Part shown: piece after piece, positions 18,989 to 28,470 of the stretch
Layout: every line of letters starts with the position of its first letter
Numbering within the stretch: the stretch's first letter is position 1
Origin: Paraburkholderia monticola
GTDB lineage: Bacteria > Pseudomonadota > Gammaproteobacteria > Burkholderiales > Burkholderiaceae
DNA length: 64,000 bases
Direction: 5' to 3'
NCBI RefSeq assembly: GCF_001580545.1
Contig: NZ_LRBG01000037.1
Span: forward strand, 248,001-312,000
Made by a program: the position numbers and the translations under genes
Notes under the pieces: model-generated
The model's database searches: none
What the model was told of the DNA's origin: nothing
The model's input: only the letters and a program-made list of their open reading frames with translations

Positions 18989-19240
18989 TCAACCACCAAT
19001 GATCTCGCCGGGCCATATGTGATCGAACGCCGCGCCGGCTTCTCTCTGAATCTTGCGAACCGTTTCCGCATCAGGTGCTTCGTACTCGCAGATCATGTGT
19101 CTGCGATCGAGCGAAACGACACTGCGCTTCCACACGACACCATGAAGCTCGCTACACGGCGCTAACCGATCTTCGACTACCGCCAGGTCTTCGTCCGACT
19201 GTGGCGTCGGAAAGCTCCGCTCAACCACCACGTGCGCCAT
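18989..19240 (-). CDS. DUF4242 (nickel-binding-like) small protein
   Basis: An 83-residue protein beginning MAHVVVERSFPTP with GGGGAGA seven bases upstream. ERSFP, a WKRSVVSLDRRHMICEYEAP core and DAETVRKIQREAG match DUF4242, a ferredoxin-fold family that includes SCO4226-type nickel-binding proteins. It starts 38 bp after the stop of the 1074-residue BTAD/AAA regulator on the same strand, so the two are probably one operon. The same pairing occurs elsewhere (from memory). Biochemical role unknown. Confidence 0.8.
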   Translation of the reverse strand: MAHVVVERSFPTPQSDEDLAVVEDRLAPCSELHGVVWKRSVVSLDRRHMICEYEAPDAETVRKIQREAGAAFDHIWPGEIIGG

Positions 19241-19278
19241 TTCAGTTCTCCCCTGCGGCAACACTCGTATGTCACAGG

Positions 19279-22200
19279 CTACTGCGTTTGCGTTGGAATT
19301 GCCGTTGTAATCGCCGGAAAGCGACTGCACAGACGTCGAATCGAGACGTCGGCGCGAGGACTCGGCGCACGTTCGTTCAGCAAGTTACGCAACGACCTCA
19401 GATGCGGCTCGGCCTGCTCGGCTTCCCCTGCTGTGAGCGCGGAATCGATCAGGACGGCCGTAGCCACGATCATTTCCGTCGTTGAATGCAGAACTTCCGC
19501 CGCCGCCAGTGCCTCGGTCGCATAGGCGCGCGCCTTCGCGGCGCAGCCCCAGTCGCGCGAGACCAGGGCCGCTTCGTTGAGCGCATAACAAAGATGTCGT
19601 TTGTCGTCAGCCTGACGCAATGCGTCGAGGGCATCGAAGGCTTGACTGAGCGGTTCGTCACCCGCGAGACGGAGTGATGCTATGTTGCCGAGCACGTCCG
19701 TGAAAGGTGCACCGGAGTCGCCCATCTTTTGCGCAGCTTCAACAATCGCGCCCGCCAGACGGATCACTTCGGCATAAGCTCCGCGCTCAAGGTTCATCAT
19801 CGCGAGCCAGACGAGACACTGATACTCGCGCCAGTGCTCGCCTGTTGAGTGCGCTTGGGATACGGCATCAGTGAGACTGGCGCACGCAATGTCGAGCTTT
19901 CCATCGGCACGGGCGAGTAGCGCCTCGCCCCACATGAGCTCCACGACGTGCAGACCCCGGCGCTCCGCCATCGCGCCTGCTTCGTGCAGAACGCTACGCG
20001 CGCGAGGAAGATCGCGCTCCAGTTCGAGCAGACATCGGCCGGTGTTCGCCAGCTGTTTGCAGCGCGTAGTCGTGTCGGCCTTGCGCGCAGCGCTTTCGGC
20101 CCTGATCGTCACCTGTCGCGTGCGCTCGATGTCGTTCGCTTGCTGGGTGATCCACGAGAGGCTATGGAGGCCCTGAACCACTTCTGCATGAAGCGACAGG
20201 GCCTCCGCATCCTGAATGGCGCGCTCGAACTCTTCTTCGAGCAGGGCCGGGCACGTGTCACCCGAACTGGCGGCTGCAACAACCCGTGCCGTCAGAAGCT
20301 GAATCTGAAGACGGATGCGCTCGCTTCCTCGCGGCAATGCGCGGACGTGAGCGAGGCCGCGTTCAGCGACAGAGCGAGCTTCAGCGACGGCGAAAACATG
20401 AAGACAGTAGTTGCTCGCCTCGACGCACGCGCGCGCGGTCATGAGCGAGTCGTCCGCCAACGTGGCGTGGTGGACCACTTCACCGTGCAGTCGCGGATCG
20501 TCTTTGCTCGCAGCCAGCAACTGCCGCGCGATCTGGTGATGCATCGCACGCTTATGCGGCTGAGAAAGCGTTCGATAAACCGCCTGACGCACGAGATCAT
20601 GCGCGAAATCGAACTCGGCCTCGGTGGCAGGCGCGATCAAGCCACGGCGTTCGAGCTCGGTCAGGCAAGGAAGAATCTCACGAAGCGGCCTTTCCAATAG
20701 TCCTGCCAGTTGCTCGGGCGTGAAGCCGCGGCCGATGACAGCCGCGAAAGAAAGCAACTCGCGCGTGGCATGTGCCAGCGGCGCAAGGCGGTCCGCAATC
20801 AAGGTATTGATGGACCGCGCCGCGTCGTCGGCGTTCGCATTCCTGGCGCGCGTCAGCTCGAGCAGGTAAAGCGGATTGCCGCCGCTTTCGCGCGCAGCCT
20901 GCTCGCGCAACATGTCGGTGCCCGATGTCGCAAGCAGCGTTTCAACATCAGTCACGGAAAGCGGCGACAGCAGTACACGAGCGAGCTTGCCCTCGCGGGA
21001 AAACGACTGCAGCAATGTCCTCGCCCACCGGTTGTCGTCAGCTTCGGCAATTCGCGCCGCCGCGAGAAAAGCGATCGGCCGGCCATCGAGCCGTCGCAGG
21101 ACGAAATGAAGCAGCGCCGCCGACGCTTCGTCAAGCCAGTGGAGGTCGTCCAGCACGATGGCCAGCCGATGCCCGTCACACAGGCGCCCGAGCAGCGCGA
21201 CGACCGCTTCGAAGAAGCGCTCGCGGTTTCCCTCGTCCTGCTGAATCTCTGGCGTCCTGGCGGACATCGGGCGAAGCAGAGGCGTCAGCGCTTCGTCTGA
21301 TGCCGAGAGAATATCGGGTGCAACGGCGTGTAGCGCATCAATCCAGATACCGTACGGACGTATCGTCTCAACCTCATAGCAGCGGCCCCGAAGCACGATG
21401 AAACCCGCGCTCGACGCTCGCGCGCTGAAGTAATCGAGCAGCCGTGTCTTGCCGATGCCTGGTTCACCGGCCAGCAAAGTCAGCCCACCGGACGCAAGCG
21501 GTGAAGTCAACAGGGCGTCGAGCTTCATGCGTTCCTCGCCGCGTCCGACAAGCGGCGGCGCCGGGAGGGACCTCTGATCGTCGACGATTTCGCGAGGATC
21601 GCCATGTGCCGGCTCGTCCTTCACCGTTGCAGTGCGCAGGTCCTGGCGGATATGTCGGATCTGGTCATCGAGCGTCGTACACGATGCTGCCCCGAGTTCA
21701 CGACGTAGGAGCTCGTGTGCATAGGCATAGTGATTTTCTGCATCAGCGTGGCGACCGGCGCCGTGTAGCAGCCTGATCAGCGTGGCATGTGTGGTCTCAT
21801 CGAGCGGATCCGCCTCGACCAGTTCTCGCCCACGCTGCACGGCAGCCACTGGATCGCCTCCCATTCTGCCGATGAGCGCACGCAGTACGGTCTTGCGCAT
21901 ACGCCCGAAGTGCTCCCGCTGGCTGACGCACCAGTTATGGAAGCGATAGCAGGATGGAAGATCGAGTCCACTCACGAAGTCGCCTCGCAGCAGCACTGCT
22001 GCACGCTCGAGCGTCGCGAGCGGCATTGCTTCGGTCACCGATGCGAGCAGCGTCGTCACCGTCGTCGTGTCGATGAAAGCACCGGCGGCGTCGAAAGCGA
22101 CATGCGTGCGGCTGGCCACGATACGGGTGTGCAATGCATCGTCTACCAGCGGCCGCAACTTGGTCAGGCTCCAGCGAAGCGCGGCGCGTGGATCATCGGG

Positions 22201-22503
22201 ACCGTCCCAGAGCAGATCGCATAACGTCGATCGCGCGACAGCGCCACCGCACGATACGAGGTAGGCCAGCAACGCACGCGTGCGACGCGAAGCCGGCAAG
22301 CTCATGCCTGCGCCATCACGCCTGACCTCGATTTCGCCGAGCAGGCAAATGCTCAAATTCGCGGACGCGGTATCGCCTATGCCTTCGTCTCCCACGCTGG
22401 CTCCAACCGTCAGTACAACGTTTCGGGCGCAGTCTGATGCTGTCACTAAAACGGCAGCGGTCATCAGAGTGTCGTTTACGCGCAGATTACTACGATATCT
22501 CAA
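19279..22503 (-). CDS. BTAD/AAA-ATPase transcriptional regulator
   Basis: A 1074-residue AfsR/SARP-like regulator. An OmpR-like winged DNA-binding domain spans ~50-140 (ARRTRALLAYL-type helix), a BTAD helical domain ~160-290 and a STAND/AAA ATPase ~315-560. Walker A is GEPGIGKT at 346-353 and Walker B is LAIVLDDLHWLD at 447-458. The C-terminal 450 residues are alpha-helical TPR-like repeats. Such proteins couple nucleotide state and an unknown ligand to transcription activation. An in-frame ATG at 22464 is an alternative start, and neither has a clear Shine-Dalgarno sequence. The likely partner gene is the DUF4242 gene downstream. Confidence 0.9.
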   Translation of the reverse strand: MRYRSNLRVNDTLMTAAVLVTASDCARNVVLTVGASVGDEGIGDTASANLSICLLGEIEVRRDGAGMSLPASRRTRALLAYLVSCGGAVARSTLCDLLWDGPDDPRAALRWSLTKLRPLVDDALHTRIVASRTHVAFDAAGAFIDTTTVTTLLASVTEAMPLATLERAAVLLRGDFVSGLDLPSCYRFHNWCVSQREHFGRMRKTVLRALIGRMGGDPVAAVQRGRELVEADPLDETTHATLIRLLHGAGRHADAENHYAYAHELLRRELGAASCTTLDDQIRHIRQDLRTATVKDEPAHGDPREIVDDQRSLPAPPLVGRGEERMKLDALLTSPLASGGLTLLAGEPGIGKTRLLDYFSARASSAGFIVLRGRCYEVETIRPYGIWIDALHAVAPDILSASDEALTPLLRPMSARTPEIQQDEGNRERFFEAVVALLGRLCDGHRLAIVLDDLHWLDEASAALLHFVLRRLDGRPIAFLAAARIAEADDNRWARTLLQSFSREGKLARVLLSPLSVTDVETLLATSGTDMLREQAARESGGNPLYLLELTRARNANADDAARSINTLIADRLAPLAHATRELLSFAAVIGRGFTPEQLAGLLERPLREILPCLTELERRGLIAPATEAEFDFAHDLVRQAVYRTLSQPHKRAMHHQIARQLLAASKDDPRLHGEVVHHATLADDSLMTARACVEASNYCLHVFAVAEARSVAERGLAHVRALPRGSERIRLQIQLLTARVVAAASSGDTCPALLEEEFERAIQDAEALSLHAEVVQGLHSLSWITQQANDIERTRQVTIRAESAARKADTTTRCKQLANTGRCLLELERDLPRARSVLHEAGAMAERRGLHVVELMWGEALLARADGKLDIACASLTDAVSQAHSTGEHWREYQCLVWLAMMNLERGAYAEVIRLAGAIVEAAQKMGDSGAPFTDVLGNIASLRLAGDEPLSQAFDALDALRQADDKRHLCYALNEAALVSRDWGCAAKARAYATEALAAAEVLHSTTEMIVATAVLIDSALTAGEAEQAEPHLRSLRNLLNERAPSPRADVSIRRLCSRFPAITTAIPTQTQ

Positions 22504-22580
22504 CGCTTCGCCAGCCGGATCCGAACTCGCTTGAACGTTGGGAAACCCGACTGGATGGGCGCTACATGCAGGAGGTCATC

Positions 22581-22931
22581 ATGGATGTGTCCCTGAAAAG
22601 GCTCAACGAGTGCATGGGCGGTAAGCCTCGGCCGGCTGAGGCCGATGAAGATACCGCGATAACCGACGCGGACGAGCTCCGGCTGTTTGAGGCGCTAGCC
22701 GAGAATCCCCTGACCGCGAGCCGGCTTGCAAAGAAAACCGGTTTGAGTCTCCGCCGCGTGAACCCGTGGCTGGCGACACAGATTGCTCGCGGACACCTCG
22801 AGTACGACGCAGCCAGCCGGCGCTATTGGATGCGACAGGAACAGGCGCGCGCGATCGCAGAAACACCGTCGCGAGCCTTCATGAATGAAGCATTCGCCGT
22901 ATGGCGTAGCGGCGGGTTAGTGGCAAGGTGA
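22581..22931 (+). pseudogene. N-terminal fragment of an HTH-methyltransferase
   Basis: ATG 22581 has AGGAGGT four bases upstream and encodes 116 residues. RLFEALAENPLTASRLAKKT, LSLRRVNPWLATQIARGHLE and RYWMRQEQARAIAE match the winged-helix N-terminal domain of Rv2258c-like class I SAM methyltransferases. The frame stops after AFMNEAFAVWRSGG, before any SAM-binding GxGxG. Family members are usually about 350 residues, so this is a truncated gene, though the DNA-binding-like stub might still be made. Confidence 0.65.
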
Positions 22932-23534
22932 TGCAAATTCGCGGGAACTACCATCGGTTGGGCAGCTAGAGGTCGGTCGCCCTTCTGCCGAGAAGTCTGA
23001 TTGTCCTGAGTGAGCTTTCACTCATTGGCGTATGCGCGCTCCCGACCCACTGCAGCCCGTCAGACCAGCGCGATAGCTAGGTCGGCTTTCCAGTTACAAC
23101 GGCCGTCTTTGTCAACCCCCGGAGTGACACAGTTGGCCGACCTGAGCCTGACGGCTCCGTACGAGGCGACCTTGTCCTAGCTTCAGCCTGCGCTCGACTC
23201 CGTGCGCCTACGCGAGGGCCAGGAGGTGTTTCGTCGGCGTGACAATCTGCGTTCGGTCGTCGGCCATCGTCCCGGACGTCTGCCAGCAAAATACGCGGGG
23301 CACGGCTGTGGTCGCCAACGAGAAGATGTCAGTCGCCCGCAGCGAATGCACGCCAATAGTATGTCTAGCCACGATCATTCGTCCACGCACCGCTTAGCAG
23401 CCGACGATCAATCACACCACATTGATCCGCACCATTCAGCACCAAAACCAGGTCAGTTGGTCCGCGATGCGTCCCCCGCGCATAACGGTGTGCGACATCG
23501 CCCCGCCCCCAGTGTGTAGCCGGCAACACCCTTC
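22932..23534. other. 600-bp stretch without a recognisable gene
   Basis: All open frames here are short and R/S-rich or lack family resemblance. No RNA gene, IS end or repeat was recognised. It follows the truncated methyltransferase and may be its decayed remainder, but no methyltransferase motif is readable. Confidence 0.4.
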
Positions 23535-24413
23535 TCACTCTTTCGCCCACGCTGCTGCGCAGGCCTTTGCAAAGTCCCGATACGACCGTGGCTGCCGGCC
23601 GAGAAGCAACGTCATGCGCTTGACCTGCCCAGCGGTCGCAGCGGCCCCATCGCGTTGATACCGCTGCATCATCAGTCGCATGTCATACGCGAGCCATGCT
23701 GGCGAAACCGCCTTCAGGCGCGCTTCGAGCGCCACAAGATTGTCACCGCCATAAGAAATGGGACGTTGCAGCGCTTCGCTCCAGGTCGCACTTACCCAAT
23801 CAGCTGTCACGACGTCTGGCCCCACGAGTTCATAGGTTTCGCCCGGCTGCCGTTCGCTTGCTCTCTCTCGCCGCAGTAGTTCGCGCGCGGCCGCGTCGCC
23901 AATATCGCGCACATCCACCATTGAAATGCCCTTCGCGCCGATTGGCATGCCGTAGACACTTTGCTTCAGAAGCGCCTCCTTTTGCCGGACATCGTTCTGG
24001 ATGAAATAGGCGGGTCGCAGAATGGTGGCGGGCAAGCCGAACTGCTCGATCATTCTCTCCGCGGAAAACTTGCTCGTAAAGTGCGGCACATCCGTGTAGT
24101 GCTCGCCCATGAACACCGACAGATAAACGATACCTTTCACGCCCGCCTCGCGCGCGACGCCCAGAGCCTGCAACGCCTGAGTCTGTTCGTCGGCCGCGTT
24201 GGGTGCGAGCAGGAACAGCGTGCTGACATCCTTCATCGCAGTACGCAATCCGTCGATGTCAGACAGGTCGCCTTTCACAGCCGCAACGCCCGCGGGTAGC
24301 TGCGCATCATCGGGTTTGCGGGTCAGCGCGCGAACCTCCGCACCGCTGTCTTTGAGGTGGTCGAGCACCTGCGTCCCGATGGTGCCGGTACTGCCTGTCA
24401 CGAGAATAGCCAT
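23535..24413 (-). CDS. NmrA-like NAD(P)-binding oxidoreductase
   Basis: A 292-residue atypical SDR/NmrA family protein. It has the N-terminal dinucleotide motif GSTGTIGTQV, KGDLSD after strand 3, LLAPNAADEQ and the ILRPAYFIQN motif of NmrA/QOR2-like proteins. It lacks a strict YxxxK. QOR2-type members reduce quinones and others act as redox-sensing regulators. GGAGA precedes ATG 24413. It is divergent from a LysR gene, a common arrangement in which the LysR protein controls the oxidoreductase. Confidence 0.88.
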   Translation of the reverse strand: MAILVTGSTGTIGTQVLDHLKDSGAEVRALTRKPDDAQLPAGVAAVKGDLSDIDGLRTAMKDVSTLFLLAPNAADEQTQALQALGVAREAGVKGIVYLSVFMGEHYTDVPHFTSKFSAERMIEQFGLPATILRPAYFIQNDVRQKEALLKQSVYGMPIGAKGISMVDVRDIGDAAARELLRRERASERQPGETYELVGPDVVTADWVSATWSEALQRPISYGGDNLVALEARLKAVSPAWLAYDMRLMMQRYQRDGAAATAGQVKRMTLLLGRQPRSYRDFAKACAAAWAKE

Positions 24414-24505
24414 GTTCGTTCTCCGCTAAGTGAAGTGGATTGGGCAATTGACGGCCCGCACGGTTACGATAGACGTTCCGTTTTTGATCCGATAGACCAA
24501 ACAAC

Positions 24506-24520
24506 GAGACGCCTTGTCTC
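24506..24520. promoter_or_regulatory. palindrome in the NmrA/LysR divergent promoter
   Basis: GAGAC-gcctt-GTCTC, a perfect 5-bp inverted repeat that also satisfies the T-N11-A-like symmetry of LTTR sites. It lies 15 bp before the LysR start and 92 bp from the NmrA start. It is a candidate LysR operator, by inference. Confidence 0.45.
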
Positions 24521-24535
24521 ATTTGTGGAACGACC

Positions 24536-25447
24536 ATGGATCTCACTGCCCTTGCCGATTTCAATGCAGTCGCGCAACATGGCGGGTTCGCCGCTGCGGC
24601 CAGGAAGCTCGATCGTCCGAAGGCCACTTTGTCACGTCGGGTAGCCGAGCTCGAGCAGAGTCTCGGTGTGCGACTTATTGAGCGGGGCGCGCGCACGCTG
24701 CGCCTGACCGATGAGGGCCGCCTGCTGCATGAGCAAACACGCGGCCTGCTCGCGGAAGTTTTCGAGGCGGGCGACGCAATCGCTTCACGCGCGTCAGCGC
24801 CGCGCGGCCGCCTACGGATCAGCGCGCCGATCGTCTACGCGCACGTCGTGTTGCCCCGGATCGCTGCGCGCTTTGCTCGTGCGTATCCGCAGGTGGAACT
24901 CGAAATCGTGGCCGAGGATCGCATGACAGATCCCGTCGAGGACGGCTATGACCTCGTCATTCGCGTGAATCCCCGTGCGGACGAATTGCTGGTGGGGCGG
25001 CGCATCGCGATCGACCAGCGCGTCCTGTGCGCGACTCCCGATTCAACCATCGTGCGCGAGCGCCTCGGCCATGCAAATCGTTCGTTAGACTCCGGCATAC
25101 CGGCGGTCGTGCTTTCGACGGCAACGGAACAGTCGTGGCAAATTCAGACAAAGGACAAAAAGCTCCACCGTGTGGTGCCGAGACCCATACTGAAATTGTC
25201 CTCGCTCCTGATGGTACGCGAGGCGACACTGGAAGGTATAGGCGCCGCACTGTTGCCGGGGTTGCTCGTGCAGCCCGATATCGCGGATGGAAAACTGGTG
25301 CCGTTGGGTCTCGATGCGGGATCGCCCGTTGAAATCTGGGCGCTTTACAGTTCGCGGCGTTTCTTGAGCGCGAAGGTTCGTGCATTCCTCGATATGCTGG
25401 GCAAGCCTTATCTCGCGGGCTCCGATGCAAATGGGAGTTGTCGGTAG
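24536..25447 (+). CDS. LysR family transcriptional regulator
   Basis: A 303-residue LTTR. The HTH spans residues 1-58 (LTALADFNAVAQHGGFAAAA, KLDRPKATLSRRVAELE) and the effector domain ~90-295. RPKATLSRRVAELEQ is typical of the CrgA/AaeR-like subgroup that controls neighbouring oxidoreductases. It is divergent from the NmrA gene with 122 bp between starts. The C-terminus adjoins IS6 debris but keeps normal length. Confidence 0.9.
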   Translation: MDLTALADFNAVAQHGGFAAAARKLDRPKATLSRRVAELEQSLGVRLIERGARTLRLTDEGRLLHEQTRGLLAEVFEAGDAIASRASAPRGRLRISAPIVYAHVVLPRIAARFARAYPQVELEIVAEDRMTDPVEDGYDLVIRVNPRADELLVGRRIAIDQRVLCATPDSTIVRERLGHANRSLDSGIPAVVLSTATEQSWQIQTKDKKLHRVVPRPILKLSSLLMVREATLEGIGAALLPGLLVQPDIADGKLVPLGLDAGSPVEIWALYSSRRFLSAKVRAFLDMLGKPYLAGSDANGSCR

Positions 25448-25481
25448 GTTAAGGTCGGGATTTGACGAGCGCGAGCACGCT

Positions 25482-25664
25482 ATGAGTAAGCCCGTAGCCA
25501 TGGACAGGCTGTTCAACGGCCACCGCTTTGACCGCGAAGGCATCGTCGTGTGTGTCCGTTGGTACCTGAATTACAAGCTCAGTCAACGCTTCACGCCGGA
25601 GTTCGCGAAGCGTTGGGACCGGTTTGCGAAATCCGCTGGCCGTTCATGGAGAGTCGACGAGACG
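25482..25664 (+). pseudogene. IS6-family transposase remnant (plus strand)
   Basis: MSKPVAMDRLFNGHRFDREG and VVCVRWYLNYKLS match the N-terminus of IS6/IS26-like transposases. The frame then jumps directly to QRFTPEFAKRWDRFAKSAG and SWRVDET, so about 25 residues are deleted. Homology stops at 25664, where a minus-strand IS fragment begins. Non-functional. Confidence 0.8.
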
Positions 25665-25751
25665 CTTGAAGAAGCGTTTGGCTACGGGTTTGTCGCGCCG
25701 CTTTTGTAGCAGGATGTCGAGTTCGGCGCCATGCTCGTCCAACGCACGCCA
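25665..25751 (-). pseudogene. IS6-type transposase core scrap (minus strand)
   Basis: The minus strand reads WRALDEHGAELDILLQKRR then DKPVAKRFFKR. This is the segment around the second catalytic Asp of IS6-type transposases. It abuts the plus-strand IS6 remnant head to head. A related scrap lies at 42866-42960. Confidence 0.7.
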
Positions 25752-26001
25752 ATCTTTGCATTGCGCGCTTGCAGCGCGTCGGGACACGAGCGAATTTCAT
25801 GATTGCCGTGGAACATACCTCACGTTTAAAAAGCAACCCGCTATTGAGAACAAGTCCGCGCTAGCCATACCACGACCTGATACGCCAGCATCCAGTTCTT
25901 CATTCCGACTCCTCAGTGCTCTGGGTCTGTCCCCGGTCAATGAACTGGCGCGGGACCCTTCGTAACAACTACCGTATCGCGTAAGATAGTCTGGCTCCGT
26001 G
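25752..26001. other. non-coding spacer after IS6 scars
   Basis: No gene, RNA or repeat recognised between the IS remnants and the receiver gene that ends at 26002. Confidence 0.4.
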
Positions 26002-26382
26002 TTACGGGGTACTGGGCTCTGCAATCTGGGCGCAGATGGCTGCCGTGAGACGATCCAAAGATGCGGGCTTACGAAAGAACAGCGTCCAGCAACGTGATGC
26101 GCAAACGGGTTCGGGACCAGCGGACAGCATTACGATGGGGAGCTCACGATGCGCAGCTTTAGCGCGTACCTGGCGACAGAATTCGGCGCCGTCCATGCCA
26201 GGCATCTCATAGTCCGTTACGACAATCTCAACTGCTTCACGCGACAGCATTTGCATTGCCCGTGCCGCGTCGGCAGCAGTGCTAACGTGATGACCGTCGC
26301 TTTCGAGTCCCAGCTGCAACGACGCGAGGTTTCCTGCATCGTCGTCGACCAGAAGAAGGTTTGCCACGATTTCGGCTTCCAT
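26002..26382 (-). CDS. single-domain response regulator
   Basis: A 126-residue stand-alone receiver domain. VDDD near the N-terminus forms the acidic pocket, VVTDYEMPG carries the phospho-acceptor aspartate, and FFRKPAS supplies the conserved lysine. There is no output domain. ATG 26382 has GGGGA upstream; the ATG at 26481 would add 33 non-conserved residues. No cognate kinase is adjacent. It may take phosphate from a hybrid kinase such as those at 1480 or 31252, which is speculation. Confidence 0.85.
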   Translation of the reverse strand: MEAEIVANLLLVDDDAGNLASLQLGLESDGHHVSTAADAARAMQMLSREAVEIVVTDYEMPGMDGAEFCRQVRAKAAHRELPIVMLSAGPEPVCASRCWTLFFRKPASLDRLTAAICAQIAEPSTP

Positions 26383-26617
26383 GTTATTTTCCCCGGCCTC
26401 GCGCTCATGGACGACGTGGTCCGCATAGCGGCGCTGCGGTAACGCAGTCGACCCCGCTGCGCGCTGCCTCAGGTGTTTCATACGTGCGCGACTGCGAATT
26501 CTTGCAATACGTGTATCAACCGCAATCGTTGTGCCGCGTCAAGGCGGCAGGAAGTCGTCGCCAGCAATCAGGCTTGACCGGAAAGCGCCGAGAAGTGAAA
26601 ACGACGCCGACCTTCGA

Positions 26618-27721
26618 TCAGGCTTCGAACTCCCGGTCGCCGCCTGTATTGAGATTGACAGAGGCGAAGAAGCGAAGCATTTCGCGAGATGCATCCGGTC
26701 CGTTACAGTCGCTGTAGCTTCCCGCGCTATCGCCGCCGGACCACGCATGGTCGAGACCATGGATAATCCATTGTTCTCCGACGATCTTGCCCTTGTCGTC
26801 GTATGAAAGTCTGCGCGTATGCCCATAGATGCCGCCCTCCTCCGTCGCAACCGTCGTGGTCTGACGGGACGCGCTCTGTGACGAGACCGCAAAGATGCAG
26901 TTCATGCGTATCAGATCGTCACAATTACGGGGGTGCACGACTGTATCCTGATCCCCATGAAAGGCGATCAGAGGTGTATAGGCACGTTGCTCTGATTCTT
27001 TCCGCAACAATTCAAACTGAAAATCGGCCGACCCGTGATTCATCACAGATATGGCGGAAAATGCGTCATCTGCAATTCCGTACGCTAAACCGGAGTGGAT
27101 CCCGGCGGCCGCGTAAAGATCGGCATAAGTGACAGCAAGATTGACTGCCATTGCGCCGCCAGCCGACATGCCGGCCACGTAGATGCGGGTGGAATCCGCG
27201 TTATACATGGTCATCACCTCGCGAGTGAGCTCGGCAATGAGCGCGGCTTCACCCGAATCGCGGACCCGATCGCCCGGACGAAACCAGTTCCAGCATCTCG
27301 CGGCATTGGCGCTTTGCGGTTGCTCCGGGTAGACGACGATGTATCGCGCCTCCTCAGCCAGAACATTCATCCTTGTCCCGGCAGCGAAATCGTCAGGATC
27401 CTGGTTGGCACCATGGAGCATGACGACCATCGGGAGTTGTTCGCGTTCGTAAGATGTCGGCACATAAACTTTGTAGTTTCGCGCTCCCACCGTTCCCCGA
27501 AACGTCTTTTGCTGCCATATAGACTCATCCAGCCCTCTCGTCAGCGATGGTGTCGTCGGCAAATCCGTGCATTGATCATCGTTGTGAGACGGCTCCTGAC
27601 CGGCCGAAGTGTCCTCTGGCATTAATCCGCAGAGGAAACTTGTGGTCGCTTCCACAGGGTCGCGCAAAAAAAGTGCAAGGGTAAGATTCTGCACGAATAG
27701 AAACGGGTTGGAATTATTCAT
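26618..27721 (-). CDS. PHB depolymerase family esterase
   Basis: A 367-residue alpha/beta hydrolase of the extracellular PHB depolymerase/LpqC-like family. VVMLHGANQDPDDFAAG is the oxyanion region. GMSAGG holds the nucleophile serine. FHGDQDTVVHP and GLDHAWSGG supply the Asp and His. About 75 N-terminal residues precede the domain, and no classical signal peptide is evident. It lies just downstream of a phasin gene but is separated from it by a terminator. It probably hydrolyses polyhydroxyalkanoate or its oligomers. ATG 27721 is favoured over 27763, which lies inside the terminator. Confidence 0.85.
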   Translation of the reverse strand: MNNSNPFLFVQNLTLALFLRDPVEATTSFLCGLMPEDTSAGQEPSHNDDQCTDLPTTPSLTRGLDESIWQQKTFRGTVGARNYKVYVPTSYEREQLPMVVMLHGANQDPDDFAAGTRMNVLAEEARYIVVYPEQPQSANAARCWNWFRPGDRVRDSGEAALIAELTREVMTMYNADSTRIYVAGMSAGGAMAVNLAVTYADLYAAAGIHSGLAYGIADDAFSAISVMNHGSADFQFELLRKESEQRAYTPLIAFHGDQDTVVHPRNCDDLIRMNCIFAVSSQSASRQTTTVATEEGGIYGHTRRLSYDDKGKIVGEQWIIHGLDHAWSGGDSAGSYSDCNGPDASREMLRFFASVNLNTGGDREFEA

Positions 27722-27762
27722 GGTGTTCTTGTCGGTCAGCTGTCGCGCATCGCATGCCTGCA

Positions 27763-27784
27763 AAACAAACCCGCCTTCGGCGGG
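27763..27784 (-). terminator. terminator after phasin gene
   Basis: On the minus strand CCCGCC-gaa-GGCGGG is followed by TTTGTTTTG, a canonical intrinsic terminator. It lies 46 bp beyond the phasin stop and ahead of the depolymerase start, so depolymerase needs its own promoter. Confidence 0.85.
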
Positions 27785-27829
27785 TCCTGTTTACCTGCAT
27801 TCAGATGCTACACGGGAAAGATCTGTCGT

Positions 27830-28402
27830 TTAGCGCTTGTTGCCGGATCTGGCAGGCTGAGGCAGCATCGCTTCGCCCCCGGCCAGGAAGTCACCAGTCG
27901 CCTTCGCCGTCTGCGAAATGGCGTCGGATGAAGCGCTTTCTACTGCGTCTTTGACGGTGGTCTCGACTGCGTCCTGCGCTGGCTTTGTAACGGTGTTCTC
28001 CGGGGTTTCAGCCGTTCTGGTCGACGTAGCGTTAGCCTTTTCTATCGCCTCCAGGAATATGGCGTTGACCTGGCCACCTCGACTTTCGTACTGGCGTCGG
28101 ACCTCGCGCGCAACTTCGGCGCCCGTCGACAGAATGATCGTGTGCAAATGACGATTGTAGGAAGTCACTTTTCCGGGAAGCTGGCTCAGCATGCTGGATT
28201 GCCATTCCGGCAAATTGTTGGCGCTTTCGGTGACGTCGTCCATCGGAAAATTGTTGCTCTCCTCAATGATTGTCTTCATCGTTTGAACGTTCAGCTCCGC
28301 AACTTCCTGAAGTCCCTTCATGTATTTTCCTGTCAGATTGACGAATGACTGGTAACCGGCTTTATGAAGATCCGCGATCTGCTGTGGCGAATAAAAGAAC
28401 AT
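27830..28402 (-). CDS. phasin family protein
   Basis: A 190-residue granule-associated phasin (TIGR01841-like). The N-terminal MFFYSPQQIADLHKAG and an amphipathic helix rich in QEVAELNVQTMK come first. A Pro/Ala/Thr-rich low-complexity C-terminal tail follows. Phasins coat PHB granules and control their size. It follows the DUF892 gene by 68 bp on the same strand and is closed by its own terminator. With the adjacent depolymerase it forms a PHB handling unit. Confidence 0.88.
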   Translation of the reverse strand: MFFYSPQQIADLHKAGYQSFVNLTGKYMKGLQEVAELNVQTMKTIIEESNNFPMDDVTESANNLPEWQSSMLSQLPGKVTSYNRHLHTIILSTGAEVAREVRRQYESRGGQVNAIFLEAIEKANATSTRTAETPENTVTKPAQDAVETTVKDAVESASSDAISQTAKATGDFLAGGEAMLPQPARSGNKR

Positions 28403-28470
28403 TTGATACTCCGTGTTGAGATAAGCGTTGCTTGATAGTTTTGAGATGCAGCTGTAACTGCATAAACCCG

